In this document: one piece after another, positions 34,341 through 41,807 of the stretch
Layout: every line of letters starts with the position of its first letter
Position numbering within the stretch: position 1 is the stretch's first letter
NCBI GenBank assembly: GCA_017443805.1
Contig: JAFSXY010000106.1
Span: forward strand, 1-48,190
Length of the DNA: 48,190 nt
Origin: Clostridia bacterium
GTDB taxonomy: Bacteria; Bacillota; Clostridia; Oscillospirales; Acutalibacteraceae
Reading direction: 5' to 3'
The notes under the pieces: model-generated
Seen by the model: the letters and a program-made list of their open reading frames with translations, nothing else
What the model was told of the DNA's origin: nothing
Databases searched by the model: none
Translations under genes and position numbers: made by a program

Positions 34341-35006
34341 TTAAACGCCGTCTTTTTTCCGGCTTTTGTGATCCGCTTTGATTTTTCTGCTCCACGCGCC
34401 GGTGATCGTCCCTTTTTCCCGCAGCGTGCCCACGGTCTCGGCAACCGCCTCGTATACGACGCCGGTCCCTTTTTTGTCCGCGTGATAATCGACGGCTCTG
34501 TTTTCGTCGATGCCGATATTCTTCGCGGTCTCAACGGCGTCGATATTCGCCCCGATGAACAAAAACTCCCAGCCGTTTTCCTCTTTCCGGCGTTCCACCA
34601 TTCTTTTTACTTCGTCGCTTGTGTATCTGCGGCTTGCATTCTCCATCCCGTCCGTCGTGATCACAAACAGGGTATGCGCCGGCACGTCCTCCTCGCGGGC
34701 GTATTTGTGGATGTTGCCGATATGCCGGACCGCGCCGCCGATGGCGTCGATCAGCGCCGTGCAGCCCCGGACGGAATAGTCTTTGTCCGTCATCGGCCGG
34801 ACCTGAGACAGCTTTACGCGGTCGTAAAGGACTTCGCTTTCGCTGTCGAAAAGCACGGTCGAAACAAAGCACTCCCCCTCCTGTTTTTTCTGCTTTTCGA
34901 TCAGGGCGTTGAACCCGCCGATTGTGTCGCTCTCCAGGCCTGCCATCGAGCCGCTTCTGTCCAGAATAAACACAAGCTCCGTTACATTGTTGTTTGTTTT
35001 TTTCAT
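34341..35006 (-). CDS. Cytoplasmic VWA-domain protein
   Basis: A 221-residue protein that is essentially one von Willebrand factor A domain. The MIDAS motif is intact: LVFILDRSGSMAGLESD (D-x-S-x-S) near residue 16, a conserved Thr in RGCTALIDAI, and FVITTDGMENAS (Asp). There is no signal peptide or membrane segment, so it is a cytoplasmic, metal-dependent protein-binding domain. AGGAAA precedes the ATG. It lies 107 bp downstream of the macro-domain gene on the same strand and is probably cotranscribed with it. Bacterial cytoplasmic VWA proteins often act as adaptors for AAA+ ATPases or stress complexes, but no ATPase gene is nearby. The partner is unknown. Confidence 0.88.
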   Translation of the reverse strand: MKKTNNNVTELVFILDRSGSMAGLESDTIGGFNALIEKQKKQEGECFVSTVLFDSESEVLYDRVKLSQVRPMTDKDYSVRGCTALIDAIGGAVRHIGNIHKYAREEDVPAHTLFVITTDGMENASRRYTSDEVKRMVERRKEENGWEFLFIGANIDAVETAKNIGIDENRAVDYHADKKGTGVVYEAVAETVGTLREKGTITGAWSRKIKADHKSRKKDGV

Positions 35007-35113
35007 TTTCGTTTTCCTCTGAAAAAAAATAATGTGGTCGTTCGGTTTTTCAACCTTACGACCGCATTATAGCAAGCCTCTGTTCTTTTTCGGTCGCCTG
35101 AAAAGCGACAAAT

Positions 35114-36166
35114 TCATCCGCCCAGCAGAGCCTGATCGAAGGCAAACAGCGCCTCGTTGATCTCAAAAATATTATAATTCCGGTTTGTGATAAAATACTC
35201 AATAATGATATCGAACTTGCTGCTGTGCGAGAGCGCAAATCCCGCCTTCATCAGCAGCTCCTTTGTTTCCGCAAGCGGCAGCTCCAATGCGATCGAAAAC
35301 GCGATCGCCGTTGTTTTGCTCGGCTTATAGTATTTGTCCGAACGGATCTTGGAAAAGAGCTTTCGGTCGATATTCGCTTTTTTGTAGCATTCGGCGTCCG
35401 TCATGCCCTTTTCGTCGATCTTGCGCAGCAGCATTTCGGAAAAGCTCTCGTCCAGCTGCTTGAGCGCGTCCTGCAGGGAGGTTTCCTTTGCGCGCGGCGC
35501 GCTTTTTTTTCGCGGTGCGGCGGAGGCAGGGCCGCTTATTCGACCGAAAAAAGCCTGCGCCCCGGCCGGCGCGCATTCCGAATCAAGAAGCGGCTCGCTT
35601 TCCTGCGGCGCGCTCTGCACGGCAAGAACCGGCTTCTCTCCGACGTATTTTTCATCGATAAAGGCAGAAATATCAGATGCAAGATTTTCGTTGATCCGAT
35701 AGGCGGCCTTATCATAGATCACAAGACAGACCAGCATTTCGTTCTCCGACAGGAAGCGTGAAATTTCGTCAACGGCGACAAAAAGCGCCTGCTCCTTCGG
35801 ATACCGGTACGCGCCGGAGGAGATCAGCGGGAACGCAACGCTCTCACACCGGTATTCCCTTGCAAGGGCAAACGCATTGCGGTAACAGCTGCGCAGCAGC
35901 GCCTCTTCCCCGTTTTCCCCGCCGTGCCAGACCGGGCCGACCGTATGGATCACGTATTTGCAGGGCAGCCGATATCCATTTGTGATCTTCGCCTCGCCCG
36001 TTTTGCAGCCGCCCAGCGTTTTGCATTCCGCAAGCAGCTCTTTGCCCGCGGCTTTATGGATCGCTCCGTCCACGCCCCCGCCGCCCAGCAGCGTCTCGTT
36101 CGCGGCGTTCACAACGGCGTCGCACGTAAGCGTCGTAATATCCGCACAAATCATTTTTAACGGCAT
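35114..36166 (-). CDS. Macro-domain (ADP-ribose-binding) protein with C-terminal XRE-like domain
   Basis: A 350-residue protein. The ATG at 36166 follows an ideal GGAGG; the longer frame has no site. Residues about 1-165 are a MacroD-type domain: [45 protein letters not shown] and [13 protein letters not shown]. These bind ADP-ribose and usually hydrolyse O-acetyl-ADP-ribose or mono-ADP-ribose from proteins. A low-complexity linker (about 180-240) leads to a helical domain with [20 protein letters not shown] and [15 protein letters not shown], like an XRE-type HTH. The gene overlaps the upstream GNAT gene by 10 bp and precedes the VWA gene. The fusion suggests ADP-ribose-responsive DNA or protein binding, which is inference. 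Confidence 0.88.
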   Translation of the reverse strand: MPLKMICADITTLTCDAVVNAANETLLGGGGVDGAIHKAAGKELLAECKTLGGCKTGEAKITNGYRLPCKYVIHTVGPVWHGGENGEEALLRSCYRNAFALAREYRCESVAFPLISSGAYRYPKEQALFVAVDEISRFLSENEMLVCLVIYDKAAYRINENLASDISAFIDEKYVGEKPVLAVQSAPQESEPLLDSECAPAGAQAFFGRISGPASAAPRKKSAPRAKETSLQDALKQLDESFSEMLLRKIDEKGMTDAECYKKANIDRKLFSKIRSDKYYKPSKTTAIAFSIALELPLAETKELLMKAGFALSHSSKFDIIIEYFITNRNYNIFEINEALFAFDQALLGG

Positions 36167-36789
36167 GGGTTTTCCTCCTTTTCTCCGGTCCCTGAACAAC
36201 CGGGCATATCCCCGTCCGTCTGCGCGCGCATCACATAAGCGCCAAGTGCCCTGCAAACCGGCTTAAAGCCGTTTTTCTTATAAAAGCGGACGGCGGAAAC
36301 GTTTTTCCGGTTGACCGTCAGCCCCACCCGGGCAACCCCCTTTCCCGACAGGTGCGTCTTCAACGTTTTCATCAGCGCAGACCCGACGCCTTTGCGGCGG
36401 GCAGACTCCGTCAGATCGATATGCAGATGCGCCGGCGCGAACACGGAACAAAGCGTCTGCTGGACGCATATGCCGTACCCCAGCAGCGCGTACCGGAACC
36501 CGAGCCGCGCGATCTGCGGCAATATCTGTTTGCGAAACACACGGAAAAACCGGCGGGTATCCGACGCACAGAAAACGTAGCCGACCGGACGGTCGTTTTC
36601 GTCCGCCGCGACAAAACAGTCCGCAGCATACAAAACGTACGCTTCGCAGAACGTCAGCAGTAAAAACTGCCGGTCCTTTTCGTTGCGCAGTTCAATAGAC
36701 GACGTCTCTTCGCAGATCGCGCGCAAGGCGTCCAGATCCTGCGCGCGGCAGGGACGGATCGTCCACGCTTCCGTTTTCTCTTCCGACAT
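36157..36789 (-). CDS. GNAT-family N-acetyltransferase
   Basis: A 210-residue protein. The ATG at 36789 has GAGG at 7-nt spacing; an ATG 15 nt upstream has none. The acetyl-CoA-binding motif A is clear ([20 protein letters not shown]), preceded by a LHIDLTES strand and followed by [24 protein letters not shown], typical of GNAT enzymes. An N-terminal region of about 60 residues carries the acceptor-binding half. Such proteins acetylate small-molecule amines or protein N-termini or lysines; the acceptor cannot be told. It is the first gene of a probable GNAT, macro, VWA operon with a promoter at 36816-36844. Confidence 0.88.
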   Translation of the reverse strand: MSEEKTEAWTIRPCRAQDLDALRAICEETSSIELRNEKDRQFLLLTFCEAYVLYAADCFVAADENDRPVGYVFCASDTRRFFRVFRKQILPQIARLGFRYALLGYGICVQQTLCSVFAPAHLHIDLTESARRKGVGSALMKTLKTHLSGKGVARVGLTVNRKNVSAVRFYKKNGFKPVCRALGAYVMRAQTDGDMPGCSGTGEKEENPCR

Positions 36790-36815
36790 GCTCTCGCCTC
36801 GCATCCATTTTCTTT

Positions 36816-36844
36816 ATGATAACACAAATTTCAGCCGTATACAA
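36816..36844 (-). promoter_or_regulatory. Predicted promoter of the GNAT-macro-VWA operon
   Basis: On the minus strand TTGTAT (36839-36844) and TATCAT (36816-36821) are spaced by 17 bp, about 27 bp before the ATG at 36789. Confidence 0.55.
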
Positions 36845-36878
36845 GCGCCGGACCTCAGGCGGCAGTGAAAAACCTTTC

Positions 36879-36907
36879 TTGCGTTTTCTGTTTTTTTCTA
36901 TTATAAT
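36879..36907 (+). promoter_or_regulatory. Predicted promoter of the GPH symporter gene
   Basis: TTGCGT (36879-36884) and a perfect TATAAT (36902-36907) are spaced by 17 bp, about 45 bp before the ATG at 36952. Confidence 0.65.
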
Positions 36908-36951
36908 TTGATCAGCGTATTTTTTTATTAAACGATAAAGGAAAGAAACAT

Positions 36952-38499
36952 ATGTCTGAAAAAGTATTATCCAACACCTACACAAAACCGGAGCGCGCGA
37001 TGTACCTGACCGGTCTGCTCGGACAGAACATCATTTACAATGTGATCGCCACCGGTATGGCGTACTACTTTCAGTCGGTCATTTTTCTGCCGGCCATGGC
37101 GATCAGCGTGATCATGGCGGTCGCGCGGATCTGGGACGCGATCAACGACCCGATGATGGGTACGATCGTGGATAAAACACGTACAAAGTGGGGCAAATGC
37201 CGGCCCTATCTGTTCTTTGTGCCGCCGATCGTGCTGGTCACAACGATATTGACCTTTGTCAACCGCCAGTATTCCGCCGGCAACCCCGGCTGGGTAAACG
37301 TTCTGATCATCGGCTGGGCGGGCGTATCCTATATCCTTTGGGGCATGACCTACACGGCGGGCGATATCCCCATCTGGGGCATCACCTCTTTGATGACCGA
37401 AAACGAAAAGGACCGCTCAAGCATCCTGGGATTGGCGCGTATCTTCGGCGGTATCGGCGGCGGCATCGTGATGCTGACCGTGATCAACGTATCGCAGAAT
37501 CTGGGCAACACTTTCAAAGACAAATTCAATCTCTCGACAAACGACGGCATGCAGTGGGGCTTTATCGTCTTCTGCGGTTTGCTGACCGTGATCGGCTGCC
37601 TGCTGTTTGAGTGCGCCGCATTTACAAAAGAGCGCGTCAAGCAGCCGTCGGAGGAAAGAAAGAGCTTTGTCGATAACATCAGGATCATGTGGGACTGCAA
37701 ACCCTTCCGCCGCGTACTGATCGCCGGCGTGATCCGTTCGCCGATGAACATTCTCTCCATCGTCGCGATGACGCTGTTATCCTATTACTACGGCGACATC
37801 AACGGCAACGGACAGGACTACACAAAATATATGCTGATCCTCGGCGGCGCGATGTTTGTCGGCATGTTCGCCGCCATGGGCGTTATTCCGTCGCTTTGCG
37901 AAAAGCTGGAAAAACGCACGGTCAACAATGCGTGCAGCGTGCTGGCGGCAATTCCCTTTATCGGGATCTTTGTCCTGTATCTGATCGACGGCACCAACCT
38001 GATGGCAATGCACTGGGTCATCGTGATGGCGGTCCTGTTCTTCCTCGGCGGCGCGACGATCGGCGCGTGCCAGGTCATCCAGTCCATTATGATCGCGGAC
38101 TGCGTGGACTATGACGAATACCGCACCGGCTACCGCCCGGACGGCGTCTTCTTCTCCGGCCAGAGCTTCATCGTCAAGCTCGGCGCGGGCATCTCCTCGA
38201 TCATTCAGGGTATCGTTTTCGCCGCGGTCGGATTTTCCGGCGACGCCGTCAATGCGGTCAACAACGCCATCAGCGCCTCCCCGGCAAGTGACTTTATGTT
38301 TGCCACCGCGCCGCAGTTTGAAAAATACCGGTTCGGCATGTTCTTCCTCGTCTCCATCCCGTCCGCCGTCGGCTTTGCGCTTTCCGTGATCCCGATGCTC
38401 AAATACGAGATCACAAATAAAGAACAGTCCCGGATCCTTGCCGCGCTGAACGCGAAACGAAACAGCAAAGCGCAGCAGACCGACGCCGCGGCGGAGTGA
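36952..38499 (+). CDS. GPH-family sugar:cation symporter (MFS)
   Basis: A 515-residue integral membrane protein with about twelve transmembrane segments and AAGGAAAG before the ATG. The family signature after helix 2 is clear: WDAINDPMMGTIVDKTRTKWGKCRPYL, here recognised by its DP-x-MG-x-IVD-x-TR-x-KWGK core near residues 65-85. Further matches are IPIWGITSLMTENEKDR and ADCVDYDEYRTGYRPDGVFF. GPH (glycoside-pentoside-hexuronide) transporters such as MelB and XylP import oligosaccharides or glycosides with Na+ or H+. It probably supplies substrate for the cytoplasmic glycosidases in this region (GH116 at 41808, GH127-like at 20960), but the sugar cannot be deduced. It is transcribed alone from a good promoter. 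Confidence 0.93.
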   Translation: MSEKVLSNTYTKPERAMYLTGLLGQNIIYNVIATGMAYYFQSVIFLPAMAISVIMAVARIWDAINDPMMGTIVDKTRTKWGKCRPYLFFVPPIVLVTTILTFVNRQYSAGNPGWVNVLIIGWAGVSYILWGMTYTAGDIPIWGITSLMTENEKDRSSILGLARIFGGIGGGIVMLTVINVSQNLGNTFKDKFNLSTNDGMQWGFIVFCGLLTVIGCLLFECAAFTKERVKQPSEERKSFVDNIRIMWDCKPFRRVLIAGVIRSPMNILSIVAMTLLSYYYGDINGNGQDYTKYMLILGGAMFVGMFAAMGVIPSLCEKLEKRTVNNACSVLAAIPFIGIFVLYLIDGTNLMAMHWVIVMAVLFFLGGATIGACQVIQSIMIADCVDYDEYRTGYRPDGVFFSGQSFIVKLGAGISSIIQGIVFAAVGFSGDAVNAVNNAISASPASDFMFATAPQFEKYRFGMFFLVSIPSAVGFALSVIPMLKYEITNKEQSRILAALNAKRNSKAQQTDAAAE

Positions 38500-38609
38500 G
38501 CGAAAAAACGCCGATTGTTACATCCAACCGTCTGAAAATGACAAAACCGCTCCTTTTCCGTTTTCCCGTGTTATACTGACCGTGGAAATCGGGAAAGGAG
38601 CGATTTGTT

Positions 38610-39014
38610 ATGAAAAAAGCATTATTTATCCTGTTCAGAACCGTTACCGTGCTTTCCACGCTGTTTTGGTCGGCGTGCTGCGTGCCCATCGTCGGCTTTT
38701 GCGTCGGGATGTACGCCGACGACATACTCCGCATGCAAACGTGGCAATTTATCGTTTTGTTTGCAGCGGCGTCGGGCGTCGGTATTCTGACCGCTGTCCT
38801 GTTCGGCAAGCGGCTGCCCAAATTCGACCTTGTTTTGTCTGTGCTGCTGCCGCCCGCCTTCGTCGGCGCGGAGTACTGCGTCTTTACCTTAATGGACGTC
38901 TTCGACTCCACGTTCGGGGTCGTCCTCGCCTATGTTTCGGGCGCGCTGTGCTTTGCCGCGGGGATCGCCGCGGCGGTGTATTTTGTCCGGAACGCAAAAA
39001 AGCACAAAAACTGA
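38610..39014 (+). CDS. Small membrane protein of unknown function
   Basis: A 134-residue protein with AAAGGAG before the ATG and a terminator after it, so it is a genuine independent gene. Four hydrophobic segments are visible (residues about 5-33, 44-65, 73-95 and 103-126) with a short basic C-terminus (RNAKKHKN). It contains no motif I recognise. It lies 110 bp after the symporter gene on the same strand, but without an obvious functional link. Confidence 0.72.
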   Translation: MKKALFILFRTVTVLSTLFWSACCVPIVGFCVGMYADDILRMQTWQFIVLFAAASGVGILTAVLFGKRLPKFDLVLSVLLPPAFVGAEYCVFTLMDVFDSTFGVVLAYVSGALCFAAGIAAAVYFVRNAKKHKN

Positions 39015-39045
39015 CCAAATCCGCCGCAAAAGCGGCGCCGAAAAC

Positions 39046-39086
39046 AAGGGTCCCCAAACGTTTTTCCGTTCTGGGACCTTTTTTTG
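39046..39086 (+). terminator. Terminator of the small membrane protein gene
   Basis: AAGGGTCCC pairs with GGGACCTT (one bulge) with inner AACG/CGTT pairs, followed by seven T's. Confidence 0.7.
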
Positions 39087-39154
39087 AAAAAAATTATGCA
39101 GCGCGCGCATGCGCCCGCCCGCCGAAGGCGGAACTGTCCGACAAAGCCGAACCC

Positions 39155-41152
39155 TTATCTGTCCTTTGAAAACAGATTTCGGAACCAGGACTTGATCGTA
39201 TTGAAAAAATTCCGGATCGCGTTCAGGATCGACGAAAACAGGCCGGCGGGCTTTTCGTCCCAGACTGCGTAAAGGATCTTTCCGCTGCCGGGCGTGATCG
39301 TATCGCCCGGCGCATATTGGACCGTTGTGCCGCCGGGGGTCTCGGTCCAGCCGAGAAACGTATCGGACCTGCTTCTCGCGTCGGCGGCGTCAAGCACGTT
39401 TGCCGTTTCGCCGGCCGGATAGATCGTGGGATCGATCGTCAGCGTTTTTGCTTTTGCATCCGTTACGTAGCGGACAAAGCCGGTGTCGTTTGACAGATAG
39501 TTGTTCATAAACGCGATCCGGTTCGAGATGAACGATTTCAGCAAATTGATCCGGTCGGTGTAGCCGCTGCTTGCAGCCGCGACGGCGCCCGCGCCGAGCT
39601 GTCTCCAGAGAACGGCGTCCATAAGCACGGCCGATCTTACGGATGCAGCCTTTTCATCAACGCTGTCAAGCATCGCCTGCGCCGCTGAAAGGCCGCTTGT
39701 CTGCCAGAGGTTTTTAACAGCCGCGATGAAATCGGCGTGATTGAGCGCCTGACCGAGCAGCGAGGGGTACCATTTTATGCTGTTGGCGATGTGCGTGCTG
39801 TAAACATAGGGAACGAACGGATCTTCCGGATGGAGGCCGAGCGTGATCAGATTGTTCTGGAAACCGTTGCCGAGCGCAAGGTCGAGGTCCCAGGTCGGTC
39901 CGAGGTGGAATTTTTCGTCGCCCGTATTTTTATAGAGATAGAAGCTGCTTGAGCAGCCGTCGAAATTCTCTGTGAACTCCTGTACGATATACGCCGCCGC
40001 AAGCTCCTCCAGATCAATATAGTCGGTATAGTATTTTCCCTTTGCGTTGAAGCCCGTCGGCGAATAGAGCGCATCCTCAAACGCTTTATAATAATTGAAA
40101 ATATATTTGCTCTGCGCCTGCGAAGCGTTCTCCGGCTCCTTTATGGTGACCGTCTGTCCGATGGGGGTGGAAAAGCCGGTCGGTTCGCTCTCGTAGCGAA
40201 GGATCTTTTCCAGCTCAAGCAGATACCCGCCCGTAATGTCCGCGGGATCGTTCGGCACGTTAAAATACTTGTACGTGTCCGGCGTACGCACACCCTGTGC
40301 GCCGCCGAGCGGATACGAATCGAGATCGGCGTCGTTTACTACTTCGGTCGCGTCGGAGAGATTATAGATGTCGACGCGGTTCTCGCCGATCTCCACCTTT
40401 TCGGTCACGGAGTAAGCGCCCATGTAAACGCCGTTGCAGTAAAGGTTTGTCATAACAACGTCGCTCGTAAGCGCGTTGCCGAGCGTCTGTGAGAAGGTAT
40501 ACCCCAGGTCGTTGCGAAGCTTTGTAGCGTCGCTGTGGTTGGCAAGCAGGCACCATTTTTTAGCCTTGCCCATGCCGAAAAGGTTCGCTTTCTTGGCCAG
40601 CTTGATGTTGTAGGGCTTCTTGTCCAGATCCCAGGTGGAATTGCCGCGGCCCTTGATATAATCCAGCGCGCCGCTGTACTGCACCTCGCCCGTGCCGGTC
40701 GTAATGACGATGCTGCCGGCCTCCTTATGGTCCTTGTCGGCGTGTACGGCGTCCATCGAGCCGCTTTCGGTCGTGACGAACACAGAAGAGCTCGTCGACT
40801 GCATAACGATCACGTTATACGTCCTTGCACCGCAAACAACCGTCACGTAATCTGCCGCAAACGCGTCGGTGACCGTACCGCTTGCGGCTTCGGCGCCGCC
40901 GATCACAAGCGTCTGATCCGCGTCGTAGCTGACCGTAAGCGCGGTTCTGTCGGCTTGTGCCGGCAGAAAGAGATAATAGCTGCCGTCGTGTTCATACCAG
41001 TATAAAGGCGCCGGCTCGTCGGAGCCTGCCGCCTGCAGCGCGCCGACGCTGAACGCTCGGACGTCGCCGTCTGCCGCGAACGCGCAAACCGACGTCATGC
41101 CGAACAGCATAAGCACACAAAGCAGTACCGAAAGGATTTTTTGGCTCTTCAT
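39155..41152 (-). CDS. Second secreted CotH-kinase-family surface protein
   Basis: A 665-residue protein. The ATG at 41152 has GAGGAAGG upstream and starts the signal peptide (KILSVLLCVLMLFGMTSVCA, ending FAADG); the longer frame adds 19 residues without a site. It parallels the 24755-26782 protein domain for domain: small N-terminal beta domain, VHADKDHKEAG, YIKGRGNSTWDLDKKPYNIK, LFGMGKAKKWCLLAN, a GAYSVTEKVEIGENRVDIYN segment, LGPTWDLDLALGNG, then an FLGWTETPGGTTVQY repeat ending LYAVWDEKP. The C-terminal helix IRNFFNTIKSWFRNLFSKDR resembles that of its paralogue and two other surface proteins here. CotH kinases phosphorylate proteins; an exported one needs an extracellular or trans-membrane phosphate donor, which is unresolved. 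Confidence 0.9.
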   Translation of the reverse strand: MKSQKILSVLLCVLMLFGMTSVCAFAADGDVRAFSVGALQAAGSDEPAPLYWYEHDGSYYLFLPAQADRTALTVSYDADQTLVIGGAEAASGTVTDAFAADYVTVVCGARTYNVIVMQSTSSSVFVTTESGSMDAVHADKDHKEAGSIVITTGTGEVQYSGALDYIKGRGNSTWDLDKKPYNIKLAKKANLFGMGKAKKWCLLANHSDATKLRNDLGYTFSQTLGNALTSDVVMTNLYCNGVYMGAYSVTEKVEIGENRVDIYNLSDATEVVNDADLDSYPLGGAQGVRTPDTYKYFNVPNDPADITGGYLLELEKILRYESEPTGFSTPIGQTVTIKEPENASQAQSKYIFNYYKAFEDALYSPTGFNAKGKYYTDYIDLEELAAAYIVQEFTENFDGCSSSFYLYKNTGDEKFHLGPTWDLDLALGNGFQNNLITLGLHPEDPFVPYVYSTHIANSIKWYPSLLGQALNHADFIAAVKNLWQTSGLSAAQAMLDSVDEKAASVRSAVLMDAVLWRQLGAGAVAAASSGYTDRINLLKSFISNRIAFMNNYLSNDTGFVRYVTDAKAKTLTIDPTIYPAGETANVLDAADARSRSDTFLGWTETPGGTTVQYAPGDTITPGSGKILYAVWDEKPAGLFSSILNAIRNFFNTIKSWFRNLFSKDR

Positions 41153-41189
41153 ATTATTTCCTTCCTCTTTTTGCAATTTTTCTGTTTTT

Positions 41190-41218
41190 ACTATACCACA
41201 AAAAAACAAAGAAGTCTA
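41190..41218 (-). promoter_or_regulatory. Predicted promoter of the second CotH gene
   Basis: On the minus strand TAGACT (41213-41218) and TATAGT (41190-41195) are spaced by 17 bp, about 38 bp before the ATG at 41152. Confidence 0.45.
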
Positions 41219-41282
41219 CCACTCAAAAAAGAAAAACGTTTCATACACCCTGTCCCGCACAAAAACAACAAGCGGTTCTTCC

Positions 41283-41311
41283 TTGTGTTTTTTTCAAATT
41301 TGTTGTATAAT
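41283..41311 (+). promoter_or_regulatory. Predicted promoter of the flavin-binding protein/GH116 genes
   Basis: TTGTGT (41283-41288) and a perfect TATAAT (41306-41311) are spaced by 17 bp, about 55 bp before the ATG at 41366. Confidence 0.6.
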
Positions 41312-41365
41312 CCTGTCAGCCGCTCCGGATCTGCAAAAACAGATTTTCAGAAAGGATAAAAAAAC

Positions 41366-41779
41366 ATGACACCGAAAGAGATTTTTGATTTTATCGATTC
41401 TCAGAAAACGGCGTTTGTCGCCTCCGTTGATGAAGACGGCTTTCCGAACGTAAAAGCGATGCTGGCGCCGCGGGAAAGAGACGGCGTTACGCTCTATTTT
41501 ACAACGAACACGTCTTCCATACGCATCAAACAGTATCTTGAAAATCCGAAAGCCTCGGTCTATTTCTGCCGCCGGGGCAGATTCCGTTATACCGGCGTCA
41601 TGCTGAAGGGAACGATGCGCGTGCTGACGGACCGGGAAACAAAGGAGAGGATCTGGCGGACCGGCGATACGATGTTTTACAAAAAAGGCGTTACCGATCC
41701 CGATTACTGCGTTTTACAGTTTACTGCGACATGCGGACGGTATTATCGGGACTTAAAAACCGAAAGCTTTATGCTCTGA
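41366..41779 (+). CDS. Pyridoxamine 5'-phosphate oxidase-like flavin-binding protein
   Basis: A 137-residue split-beta-barrel protein of the PNPOx-like family, with an AGAAAGGA site. The N-terminal half carries TAFVASVDEDGFPNVKAMLA and the strand LYFTTNTSSIRIKQYLENPK, the usual FMN-binding pattern, followed by ASVYFCRRGRFRYTGVMLKG. Short members of this family (general stress protein 26 type) bind FMN or related cofactors; many lack true oxidase activity. The substrate is unknown. The GH116 gene starts 28 bp downstream on the same strand, so the two are probably cotranscribed, without an obvious metabolic connection. Confidence 0.88.
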   Translation: MTPKEIFDFIDSQKTAFVASVDEDGFPNVKAMLAPRERDGVTLYFTTNTSSIRIKQYLENPKASVYFCRRGRFRYTGVMLKGTMRVLTDRETKERIWRTGDTMFYKKGVTDPDYCVLQFTATCGRYYRDLKTESFML

Positions 41780-41807
41780 TTTCAACAAACGTAAGGAGAC
41801 GTCATCC

